Positions 1 through 6,473 are shown, numbered from the stretch's first letter. The stretch is DNA of 9,552 nucleotides from JBDUDK01 sp040002995 (GCA_040002995.1 JBDUDK010000011.1:1-9552); one strand, 5' to 3'. Program-made: numbers and translations. The notes: a model not told the origin generated them from the letters alone.

Positions 1-1038
1 GCAACGTCGTTGACGGCTACTGCCTTCGCCTTGTTGCTCGCCGCGTCGGATGGGTGGTCGGCGGTGGTGAGGCCGGTGATCGACCCCACCGAGTACTGGG
101 CCGGTGTCGCGGGTGCTCGACCCGCGGGCCGATACTTGCGGACCTTTATCGAGCATCAGAAGTTCTACAGCGTGCATGTGCGGGGCCATCCCCCTGGGTT
201 CATGCTGTTGCTGTTTATGTTGCGGTGGGCGGGGCTTGGTGGCCCCTGGTTCGCGGCGGCTCTGTCGTATGTCGGGGTGGGTGTCGCGGTGGCGGCGGTC
301 GCGTTCACGGTGTGGCGGGTTGCCGGGGTAGAGGCGATGCGACGAAGCCTTCCGTTTCTTGCCCTCGCACCGTTTGCGGTGTGGCAGGGGACGTCGGCCG
401 ATGCGTTCTTCGCGGGAGTAGCGGCGACCGGTGTCGCTCTGCTCGCTCTGGCCATGACCAGCGGCCGCCGGCGTATCGAGATTGCGGGTGCGTTGGCGGG
501 GGGCGCGGTGCTTGGCCTCAGCGGATTTCTCACGTTCGGCACGCCCACTCTCGTGCCGCTGGTGGCGGTGCTCGCGTGGAAGACACGCCGGATCGCGTGG
601 GCGGTGCCGGCGTTGGTGGGAGTCGCGCTCGTGGTGGGCGCTTTCGCCGTCAACGGCTATTGGTGGCTCGATGGCCTCGCAAACACTCGACACTTTTATC
701 GCGAAGGCACGGCACAGTTTCGACCCGCGTTCTATTTCTTGTTCGCGAACGTCGCAGTGCTCGCTATCGCGCTCGGACCGGTGACTCTGGCCGGCTTGAC
801 GCGGCTCGCCCGCTCGCCGAGCGCCCGGATCGTAGTCGGGGCGTTGGTGTGTGTGCTCGTAGCTGACTTCTCGGGCCTGTCCAAGGCCGAGACCGAACGA
901 ATCTGGCTGCTCTACATGCCGTGGCTCGCGGTGGCGGCCGGGTTCGTGACCGCTTCGGAACGGGGCGCCCGCTGCTGGCTCGGGATTCAGGCGGCGGCGG
1001 CGATCGTGGTTCAGGTCGCGCTCGTGTCGAAGTGGTGA
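1..1038 (+). CDS. Polytopic membrane protein, GT-C glycosyltransferase-like (5' partial)
   Basis: The reading frame is open to the window edge, so the true start probably lies upstream; a TTG at position 10 gives 342 residues but is unlikely to be the real start. The protein is dominated by hydrophobic segments separated by short Arg-rich loops, which indicates a polytopic inner-membrane protein. Counting from the TTG, an acidic DPTEYW motif sits at residues 25-30 and HVRGHPPG at 56-63. Near the C-terminus is a KAETERIWLLYMPW motif. This pattern, with an early acidic motif in an external loop, many helices and no soluble domain, resembles actinobacterial GT-C-type glycosyltransferases that use polyprenyl-phosphate sugars, but I cannot assign a donor or acceptor. 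The epimerase gene follows after 53 bp on the same strand and supports a role in envelope glycan synthesis. An uncharacterised integral membrane protein is the alternative. The coding call is firm; the function is inferred. Confidence 0.75.
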   Translation, partial: ATSLTATAFALLLAASDGWSAVVRPVIDPTEYWAGVAGARPAGRYLRTFIEHQKFYSVHVRGHPPGFMLLLFMLRWAGLGGPWFAAALSYVGVGVAVAAVAFTVWRVAGVEAMRRSLPFLALAPFAVWQGTSADAFFAGVAATGVALLALAMTSGRRRIEIAGALAGGAVLGLSGFLTFGTPTLVPLVAVLAWKTRRIAWAVPALVGVALVVGAFAVNGYWWLDGLANTRHFYREGTAQFRPAFYFLFANVAVLAIALGPVTLAGLTRLARSPSARIVVGALVCVLVADFSGLSKAETERIWLLYMPWLAVAAGFVTASERGARCWLGIQAAAAIVVQVALVSKW

Positions 1039-1091
1039 TGGCGCGGCGGACGCTTCGTCGAGGTTAGTGGGGTGGTGCCAGACTTGCCCAT

Positions 1092-2186
1092 GTGGGTGTC
1101 GGGGCATCGCGGGTGCTCGTGACCGGTGGTGCCGGGTTCATCGGTTCGTTCGTTGTCGACGCGTTGGTGGAAGCCGGTGGTGATGTTGTCGTCATCGACA
1201 ATCTGGCGCCGTGGGCGCATGTGGCGCTGCCCGACTACCTCAATGCTCAGGCGCGTTATCTGTGGCGCGATGTGCGCGACGCGGTGGCGTGGCGCGAGGC
1301 GCTCGATGGCGTCGACGTGGTCTGTCATCAAGCAGGCAAAGTCGGTTTGGGTGTCGACTTCGCTGACAGCGAGGATTTTGTGCTGCACAACGACTTGGGG
1401 TGGGCGGTGGGTTTGGGCGTGCTCCACGAGGTCGGGTTCCGCGGTCGAGTCGTGCTCGCTTCGTCGATGGTGGTCTACGGAGAAGGTGGCTACCGGTGCG
1501 CACGCGACGGGTCGGTGCGACCGGGTCCGCGGCTGGTGGCTGACCTCGACGCCGGTCGCTTCGAACCACGGTGCCCCGAGTGCGGCGGCGAACTCGAAGG
1601 CGAGCCGATCCCCGAATCGGCGCCGACGGATCCTCGCAACGTCTACGCGGCGACCAAACTGCACCAGGAGCACCTACTGGCCGCTTTCGCTCGGGAACAC
1701 GCGATCGACGCCTGTTGGCTCCGCTACCACAACGTCTACGGCCCGCGTATGCCGCGCGACACGCCCTACGCGGGAGTGGCCAGCGTGTTCAGGAGTGCGC
1801 TCGAGAAGGGGTTCGCTCCACAGGTAAACGAGGACGGACGCCAACGACGCGATTTCGTCCACGTGCGCGATGTCGCCCAGGTCAATGTCGCCGCGCTGCT
1901 CGGCGACGAGCCGTTGAGGGGTCCCGTGAACGTCGGCAGCGGCACGCCCCACACCGTCCTCGAGATGGCCGAAGCCTTGGCGGCGGCATACGGCGCGCGG
2001 AGCGGCGACGAGCGATGGCCACGCGTGACCGGCGCTTACCGCCTCGGCGATGTCCGGCACGTCTTTGCTGCCACCGCCCTCGCCCACGACGTGTACGGGC
2101 TTCGCCCCTCGGTCTCGTTCGCAGACGGCATGACCGAGCTCGCGACGACCAACTTCAGGGATTCGGCAGCACCCCGTCGGCTGTGA
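1092..2186 (+). CDS. NAD-dependent nucleotide-sugar epimerase/dehydratase (extended SDR)
   Basis: This 364-residue protein is a member of the extended short-chain dehydrogenase/reductase family that interconverts nucleotide-activated sugars in the cytoplasm. The NAD-binding TGGAGFIG motif is at residues 11-18, an acidic residue closing the second strand is in VVIDN (32-36), the catalytic serines are at 124-125, and the YxxxK pair is Y185/K189. The C-terminal substrate half contains RRDFVHVRDV (252-261) and VNVGSGTPHTVLE. Between the Ser and Tyr there is an insertion with C136 and a CPEC motif at 161-164. I associate this insertion with the dTDP-L-rhamnose 4-epimerase/UDP-sugar epimerase branch, but the exact sugar is not determinable. 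The GTG at 1092 has a weak ribosome-binding site; a GTG at 1113, preceded by GGGG, would start immediately before LVTGGAG and is a real alternative. The stop is 21 bp before the sigma factor gene, which suggests cotranscription. Confidence 0.93.
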   Translation: MGVGASRVLVTGGAGFIGSFVVDALVEAGGDVVVIDNLAPWAHVALPDYLNAQARYLWRDVRDAVAWREALDGVDVVCHQAGKVGLGVDFADSEDFVLHNDLGWAVGLGVLHEVGFRGRVVLASSMVVYGEGGYRCARDGSVRPGPRLVADLDAGRFEPRCPECGGELEGEPIPESAPTDPRNVYAATKLHQEHLLAAFAREHAIDACWLRYHNVYGPRMPRDTPYAGVASVFRSALEKGFAPQVNEDGRQRRDFVHVRDVAQVNVAALLGDEPLRGPVNVGSGTPHTVLEMAEALAAAYGARSGDERWPRVTGAYRLGDVRHVFAATALAHDVYGLRPSVSFADGMTELATTNFRDSAAPRRL

Positions 2187-2207
2187 CGATGTCAGACTGG
2201 TAGCGCC

Positions 2208-2840
2208 ATGATCGACCCCGCCGCTGAGGACGCCCTCGTCGCGCGCTTGCGCGCCGGTGATGGCCTCGCGTTCCGTGAGCTGGTGGGTGCGTATCAGACG
2301 GTCTTGCTGCGACTGGCCGACACGTTTGTTCCCTCGCGTGCCGTCGCCGAAGAAGTTGTGCAAGAGACGTGGATCGCCGTCATCCAAGGGATTGATCGAT
2401 TCGAGGGGCGTTCCTCGCTCAAGACGTGGATCGTGCGCATACTCATGAATATCGCCCGAACACGCGGCGTCAGAGAACGGCGCACGGTGCCGATTTCTTC
2501 GCTCGACGCGCTTTCTGGCGTTGGTGGTCCTGTCGTTTCGATTGACCGCTTCGTTGGTCCGCCCGGCCGTGGCGCGTGGGCTTGGCCGCCGGCGGCTTGG
2601 GCCGAGTTGCCTGAGGATTGCGTCACATCGGCTGAAACGAAATCGCTTGTCGTGAAGACGATATCGGCGTTACCCGAGCAGCAGAGGAGGGTCGTGATGT
2701 TGCGGGACGTCGAGGATTGTTCGGCGAGCGACGTCTGCGACCTGCTCGGGCTCAGTGAGGTGAACCAGCGCGTCCTGTTGCATCGGGGCCGCTCAACAGT
2801 GCGCGCCGCGCTCGAGCGCCACTTCGGAGAGCAACGATGA
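2208..2840 (+). CDS. ECF-type RNA polymerase sigma factor (sigma-70 family)
   Basis: The 210-residue protein has the two-domain architecture of extracytoplasmic-function sigma factors. Region 2 lies at about residues 20-92, with AEEVVQETWIAV and RSSLKTWIVRILMNIAR forming the -10 recognition and core-binding helices. Region 4 lies at about 143-205, with LPEQQRRVVMLRD, then the helix-turn-helix DVCDLLGLSEVNQRVLLHRGRS that would bind the -35 element. The connecting linker is Trp/Pro-rich (GAWAWPPAAW, 122-131), as in an actinobacterial ECF type normally followed by a small zinc anti-sigma gene. That gene is present here and overlaps this one by 4 bp (ATGA), so translation is coupled. The ATG at 2208 has only a weak Shine-Dalgarno sequence, and its closeness to the epimerase stop suggests read-through transcription. 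The promoters it serves are not identifiable from this window; I did not find a convincing autoregulatory GGAAC/CGTT-type promoter in front of it. Confidence 0.95.
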   Translation: MIDPAAEDALVARLRAGDGLAFRELVGAYQTVLLRLADTFVPSRAVAEEVVQETWIAVIQGIDRFEGRSSLKTWIVRILMNIARTRGVRERRTVPISSLDALSGVGGPVVSIDRFVGPPGRGAWAWPPAAWAELPEDCVTSAETKSLVVKTISALPEQQRRVVMLRDVEDCSASDVCDLLGLSEVNQRVLLHRGRSTVRAALERHFGEQR

Positions 2841-3091
2841 TCCTGCGCCGCCGAGTCGTTGTCTGCCAACAGTGGACCGAGCTCGTCACCGACTACCTCG
2901 AAGGGGCGTTGCCCCGCGGGCTCATGCGTGCCATCGATCGCCATCTTGCCGATTGTCCTCATTGCACCGAGTATCTGAACCAGATGCGGCGAACCATCCA
3001 GCTCGTGGGCGAATTGTCTGACGAGGACCTCCCCGACGATCTGCTCGACGCGCTCCAGCGGGCCTTCGAGGAACACCGGCGCAACACTTAG
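2837..3091 (+). CDS. Cytosolic zinc-binding anti-sigma factor (ZAS / zf-HC2 type)
   Basis: This 84-residue protein has C10 followed by a TDYLEGALPRG segment, then H36-LAD-C40-PH-C43, the HxxxCxxC signature of the zinc anti-sigma (ZAS) domain. It would hold the upstream ECF sigma factor inactive by binding it. The Cys-His-Cys-Cys spacing (26, 4 and 3 residues) matches, from memory, that of RsrA, the redox-responsive partner of Streptomyces SigR. There are only these three cysteines. No transmembrane segment is present, so it should be soluble and sense an intracellular signal, unlike membrane-spanning anti-sigma factors. A long acidic tail (SDEDLPDDLLDALQRAFEE) follows the zinc motif. A good ribosome-binding site (GGAGAG, 2826-2831) precedes its ATG, and the start overlaps the sigma stop. 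Its 3' end lies 10 bp from the end of the opposing operon. The family assignment is strong; the redox-sensing role is inference. Confidence 0.92.
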   Translation: MILRRRVVVCQQWTELVTDYLEGALPRGLMRAIDRHLADCPHCTEYLNQMRRTIQLVGELSDEDLPDDLLDALQRAFEEHRRNT

Positions 3092-3101
3092 GCCGAGACC
3101 A

Positions 3102-3566
3102 CTACGGATGGGGGGCGCCGGCGACGACCGCTCGTCGCAGGTGTACGACTCTGATCACGATGGCCGCCAGCGCGACTGCCCACACCATGGCGAGCACGAG
3201 CACCAGGTTGCGGCCATAGGCAAGGGGCAGAGCTGACGAGTTGGTAGGGCGGCGACCCCACCGCCGCACAAGCGGGTAGGCGACAACGACGAACATCGCG
3301 GAGACCGCGCACGCCGAGCGCACGGGGCCGCGCGCCACGGCCGGCAGGGCGCGGCCGATTCCCCAGCCGACCACCAAGATCAGCGGCACGACGAGGAGGT
3401 CATGGGCGAGGTCGAAGGCCACCACGTGCACAACGAGCGCGAACGGGTGAGCGTCTCGGCTGTCGCTGAGCGCCCGGGTGACACCGAATCCCATCACCAG
3501 CCACCCGGAAACGAGGCACGGCACGAACCATCGACTCCGACTCGGTGGCATGGTCTGCTGGCTCAT
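3102..3566 (-). CDS. Small four-helix integral membrane protein, function unknown
   Basis: Last gene of the minus-strand operon. I chose the ATG at 3566 because it forms an ATGA overlap with the stop of the molybdoenzyme gene and has a GGTGGT sequence just upstream; an ATG at 3590 would add eight residues. The 154-residue product begins with a short basic N-terminus (RSR) and has four hydrophobic stretches at about residues 13-31, 44-72, 83-101 and 119-141. A polar loop RRWGRRPTNSSALPLAYGRN (102-121) lies between helices 3 and 4 and looks like a conserved signature. The second hydrophobic stretch contains H47 and H55. No enzymatic motif is visible. The translational coupling suggests a partner or accessory subunit of the membrane-bound molybdoenzyme, perhaps for assembly or electron transfer, but that is inference. 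I do not recognise a named family. Confidence 0.82.
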   Translation of the reverse strand: MSQQTMPPSRSRWFVPCLVSGWLVMGFGVTRALSDSRDAHPFALVVHVVAFDLAHDLLVVPLILVVGWGIGRALPAVARGPVRSACAVSAMFVVVAYPLVRRWGRRPTNSSALPLAYGRNLVLVLAMVWAVALAAIVIRVVHLRRAVVAGAPHP

Positions 3567-4720
3567 CGCACCACCAGTGTTCCCACCCATTTGGTCTGGA
3601 GGACCCCAGGACGATCGGGACCGATCAACCGCACCGGATAGCCGTGATCGGGCGCGAGGGTTTCACCGTCGACCTCGAGCGCGAGCAGGGTGTCGAGATC
3701 GAGGAGTTGCCGGCGATTGACGATCGACTTGCGGTAGCGGCCGCCGCGCTGAAGCGATACCACCTCGACCTCTTGGGCGTCGTGGAGGCCGGCGTGTTCA
3801 AGCACGGTCCGCAGCGAGACTCCCGTCCAGCGCCGCGACGCGCTCCAGCCTTCCACGCACGCAATCGGCAAGGTGGCCGACCGCTGGGGCATGCTCGTGA
3901 GTTCCGCCCTGCTAAACGTGCGCACGGTTGCGCCCCTCGAACTGACCGCGAGGGCATAGGAGACATCCGCGGACGATTCCACGACCCCGGCCTCCCTAGC
4001 CGTCTTGTTCACGGGAAATCCTTGAACCCCGATGTCGGGGTGTCGCGGAGCCAGGAGCGCGAGGCGGCGCAGGGGCGCAACGGTCTGGCCGATCGTCGCA
4101 GTGACGATCGCGGCCGACGACACAGCGACAAGGCCAAGGAACCTACGGCGACTCTGCGCGACCTCGGGCGCGGGTTCGGTCGGGCGCCGCAACGCGCGAC
4201 TCGTGATGCTCGCCTTGGCGCCCACGTGCACGATGAGCGCGCCCATCACCACCCACGACACGGCGTAGTGCCCCGACGGAAAGAAGAAGACCCACGGATA
4301 CCACAGTTCGATGTTGGCGATGCCGGTTACCAGCAGAAAGATGGAACCACCGACGAGAGGCAGCAGGCTTAGGCGTTCCAGGGCGTGCAGCAGATCGTGG
4401 GCCGGCGGCCATTGGAACAAACGGGGAAATACTGACCACAGTTTGGCGAACAGCAACGGAACGGCGGCCAGACCGGTGGCGACGTGCACGCCCTGCGTTA
4501 GCCGATAGAGCCCGGCCGGGCGTGGACGCCACACAAACCACGACGGCGGGTGCTGGATGAGGTGCGACAGCAAACCGGTCGCAAAACAGAGCGCGAACGA
4601 GACGCCCAACGCGATGCCGAGCAGAGCGGCCACTCGCTCGCTGTGGCGGGGGTCTTTGAGACGCCGATCTCGCCAACGGGCGACGCGCTCGCCAGTCGCG
4701 ACGACGGCCGGGGTTTTCAT
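3563..4720 (-). CDS. Membrane-anchored sulfite-oxidase-type molybdopterin oxidoreductase
   Basis: This 385-residue protein combines three parts. Residues about 30-170 hold four hydrophobic segments with histidines at 53, 57, 79, 108, 112, 151 and 165, resembling a cytochrome-b-like membrane domain that may bind heme. Residues 190-200 read SRRRFLGLVAV, a twin-arginine motif followed by a fifth hydrophobic segment. Residues about 230-385 form a molybdopterin-binding domain of the sulfite oxidase family (PF00174 type), with C288 in the IACVEGW motif as the expected molybdenum ligand, then WTGVSL and GYPVRLIGPDRPGVLQTKWV. No separate dimerisation domain follows. The architecture predicts a folded cofactor domain exported by Tat and fixed to the outer face of the membrane. 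The substrate is unknown; methionine sulfoxide (by analogy to MsrP/MsrQ) and sulfite are candidates. The start has a good ribosome-binding site (GAGAGG, 4735-4730) and an ATGA overlap with the gene before it. Confidence 0.92.
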   Translation of the reverse strand: MKTPAVVATGERVARWRDRRLKDPRHSERVAALLGIALGVSFALCFATGLLSHLIQHPPSWFVWRPRPAGLYRLTQGVHVATGLAAVPLLFAKLWSVFPRLFQWPPAHDLLHALERLSLLPLVGGSIFLLVTGIANIELWYPWVFFFPSGHYAVSWVVMGALIVHVGAKASITSRALRRPTEPAPEVAQSRRRFLGLVAVSSAAIVTATIGQTVAPLRRLALLAPRHPDIGVQGFPVNKTAREAGVVESSADVSYALAVSSRGATVRTFSRAELTSMPQRSATLPIACVEGWSASRRWTGVSLRTVLEHAGLHDAQEVEVVSLQRGGRYRKSIVNRRQLLDLDTLLALEVDGETLAPDHGYPVRLIGPDRPGVLQTKWVGTLVVR

Positions 4721-5112
4721 GATCCACTGCCTCTCAATACGACGAGCTCACGCCGGTCGAGGTCGAAGACGCAACGCTGACCGAGCGCACGGCCGACCGC
4801 GCACGCGACCTGGCGTAGACAGGGCGAAACCACGTGAACCTCCTCAAGCCACACCTGACCCGATCGGTGGTCGAGCCAACCACCGACGTGGGACGATCGC
4901 CACGCCGGTTCGAGCGATCGCGACCTGACCCACGCCGACACGGTGCGATCGCACCAGTCGGGCCATAGGAAGACCACCGACTGGGACGGGCGAACGCACA
5001 CCGATATTCCCTTGCTGACGGACCGGCCGGTGCGCAGGTTGACGGTGAAGCCTCCGTCGATGTCGATGAGTGAACGGAGGTGTCGGGCGTATCCCTCGGT
5101 CACGGTCAGCAC
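4717..5112 (-). CDS. Conserved-looking hypothetical protein, 131 aa
   Basis: I do not recognise this protein. The frame is open further upstream, but that part is an Arg-rich shadow of the preceding gene. I therefore start it at the GTG at 5112, which overlaps the upstream stop by 7 bp. A GTG at 5103, preceded by GGGG at good spacing, is equally possible. The product is soluble, without signal peptide or membrane segment. Visible features are IDGGFTVNLRTGR (18-30), SVSKGISVCV (31-40), two Trp-containing stretches (FLWPDWCDR and SAWVRSR), VGGWLDHRSGQVWLEEVHVV (76-95) and a C-terminal GQRCVFDLDRRELV. Cysteines occur at 39, 54, 98, 104 and 114. Its end overlaps the molybdoenzyme start (ATGA). 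Its position inside a five-gene coupled operon, and an amino-acid composition unlike its Arg-rich shadow frames, argue that it is real. Confidence 0.78.
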   Translation of the reverse strand: MLTVTEGYARHLRSLIDIDGGFTVNLRTGRSVSKGISVCVRPSQSVVFLWPDWCDRTVSAWVRSRSLEPAWRSSHVGGWLDHRSGQVWLEEVHVVSPCLRQVACAVGRALGQRCVFDLDRRELVVLRGSGS

Positions 5113-5768
5113 CCCAGGGTTTCGGGGGACAGGGTGGCTGCGATTTCGGTCACTATCCGGGCGAACCGCGAGTGGGGGACGGCGCGGGCGACGCAGACCC
5201 CGGTGGCGAAGTCGTCGACGTCTACCATCCACGCCAGCTCCGTCCACGACAGCCGTCGCACCCGCAACTCGGCTTTCAGCCTTTCATAGGTGTCCGGTTG
5301 GCTCATCGGTACATGGGCACAGAGACCTCCAAGCGATCGCGCTGCGCCGATGGCCCAGAAGCCGCCGTCGTCGGATGGCCCGACCACGACCGGCGCTGTC
5401 GCTGAGCTCACGCGGTCGAGCGCGTCCTCGAGGACGTCGCGGTTCACCTGTGGGGTATCCATGCCGATGAGGACCGCGGGTGCGCCCACGTCAACGAACG
5501 CGTTGTCGATCCGTTCACCGAGGCCGAGTCCCCGCTGTCCGATGATGTCGAAGCCCGCCGGCAGCCAACCCGGCGGCTCCCCGTCGAGGGCGAGGACCCG
5601 ACGTTTCACGCCACGCACCGAACGCACCGCATCGAGAGTGTCGCTCAACGCGGCCCTGGCCAGGCGGGCGGCCTGTTCAGAAGAACACGGGGGGCTGCAT
5701 CGAGTCTTGACTCTCCCCGCCACCGGTGCCTTCGCTAACACGATGAGGCTTGCTTGATCTCGGGTCAT
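5106..5768 (-). CDS. DUF2064 / TIGR04282-type glycosyltransferase-like protein
   Basis: The 220-residue protein has the hallmarks of the DUF2064 (TIGR04282, rSAM/selenodomain-associated transferase 1) family, which has a nucleotidyltransferase/GT-A-like fold. The N-terminal LAKAPVAGRVKTRCSPP (11-27) resembles the nucleotide-binding loop. IGMDTPQV (101-108) carries the acidic residue expected to hold a metal-bound nucleotide. GPSDDGGFWAIG (130-141) is the family's most recognisable motif. The N-terminal methionine overlaps the GT2 stop by ATGA, so the two are made together, a pairing seen repeatedly for this family. Its reaction has not been established to my knowledge; transfer or activation of a sugar or nucleotide in glycan synthesis is the usual suggestion. 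No radical-SAM or selenium-linked gene is present in this window, so the family name should not be read literally here. The protein is cytosolic, with no signal or membrane segment. Confidence 0.92.
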   Translation of the reverse strand: MTRDQASLIVLAKAPVAGRVKTRCSPPCSSEQAARLARAALSDTLDAVRSVRGVKRRVLALDGEPPGWLPAGFDIIGQRGLGLGERIDNAFVDVGAPAVLIGMDTPQVNRDVLEDALDRVSSATAPVVVGPSDDGGFWAIGAARSLGGLCAHVPMSQPDTYERLKAELRVRRLSWTELAWMVDVDDFATGVCVARAVPHSRFARIVTEIAATLSPETLGC

Positions 5769-6409
5769 CGGACGAGCGCTCGGCTCATGTCGCGCACCGT
5801 TCGTAGCGTCCCAAGGACAGTGCCAGTCACCTTCGACTTACCCGTGCGCGGTCGGTACGACACGGGAACCTCAGCGATCAACCACCCGCCGGATCCGGCC
5901 CGAAGCACCATCTCGAGCGGCCATCCGAATCGGCGATCGGTTATCGCGAGCCCGAGGAGATCGGCGCGGCGGGCGGCGCGCATAGGTCCGAGGTCGTGAA
6001 GGTCGGCGCCGGTACGCCGGCGCAGCTCGAAGGCGAGCAGACGATTCATCGCGCGTGCGTGCGGCGGCCACGATCCCGGCTCGGGGCGGCGGGCCCCCAA
6101 CACCAGATCGGCACGTCGCGCTGACACAGGATCGGCCACCAAAGGGAGTTCTTCCGGGTCGAGTGAACCGTCGGCGTCCATGAAGCACACGACCTCGGCC
6201 GTCGCTGCGCGCAGTCCGGCAAAGCACGCGGCGCCGAACCCGCGCTGAGGTTCATGGATCACAAGGGCGCCACCCGCCTCGGCCGCGGCTGCCGTCCCGT
6301 CGCTTGAGCCGTTGTCGACCACGATCGGGTGGTATCCCACCGGCATCCGGCGAAGCAGCGGCGCGATGGCCTCGACCTCGTTGAGGGCAGGCAGGATCAC
6401 ATCTATCAC
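5765..6409 (-). CDS. Family 2 glycosyltransferase, dolichol-phosphate mannosyltransferase-like
   Basis: First gene of the minus-strand operon. The 214-residue protein is a GT-A fold glycosyltransferase. IDVILPALNE opens the nucleotide-binding core, VDNGSSDGT (31-39) binds the nucleotide-sugar, and MDADGS (77-82) contains the DxD metal site. RGFGAACFAGL (56-66) and the LGARRPEPGSW region (104-114) fit the DPM1-like subgroup. The end, SYRPRTGKSKVTGTVLGTLRT, is typical of small GT2 enzymes transferring sugars to polyprenyl phosphate or a similar lipid. There is no C-terminal membrane domain, so the enzyme is soluble or peripheral at the inner face. The start is a GTG at 6409; the closest ATG upstream is out of frame, and no strong ribosome-binding site is visible. 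Polyprenyl-phosphate sugar production would supply a GT-C enzyme such as the one at the left edge, but that link is inferred. Confidence 0.93.
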   Translation of the reverse strand: MIDVILPALNEVEAIAPLLRRMPVGYHPIVVDNGSSDGTAAAAEAGGALVIHEPQRGFGAACFAGLRAATAEVVCFMDADGSLDPEELPLVADPVSARRADLVLGARRPEPGSWPPHARAMNRLLAFELRRRTGADLHDLGPMRAARRADLLGLAITDRRFGWPLEMVLRAGSGGWLIAEVPVSYRPRTGKSKVTGTVLGTLRTVRDMSRALVR

Positions 6410-6473
6410 CGCATACCGTCTACCCGGGCGCTCCGAGCGTTACACCGGGACTACGACCGTTAGCGTGCCCGCG
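6410..6473. promoter_or_regulatory. Divergent intergenic region with two CGTTA direct repeats
   Basis: These 64 bp separate the divergent starts of the glycan/molybdoenzyme operon and the MTA phosphorylase gene, so both promoters should lie here or just inside the genes. A CGTTA pentamer occurs at 6438-6442 and again at 6458-6462, 20 bp apart, about two helical turns, which could be paired half-sites for a regulator. I see no clear -35/-10 pair in either direction and no convincing ECF-type promoter. The phosphorylase start also lacks a Shine-Dalgarno sequence, so leaderless transcription is possible. The existence of a promoter region is inferred from gene orientation; the repeats could be chance. 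Confidence 0.35.

Noticed and set aside
5113..5247. Upstream extension of the 131-aa hypothetical protein
   Set aside because: The extension is Arg/Pro-rich and lies wholly inside the DUF2064 gene in another frame; it is a shadow, so the start was set at the GTG at 5112.
6312..6473. N-terminal extension of the MTA phosphorylase frame
   Set aside because: It overlaps the divergent GT2 gene, has no family similarity, and the conserved phosphorylase N-terminus begins at the ATG at 6474.
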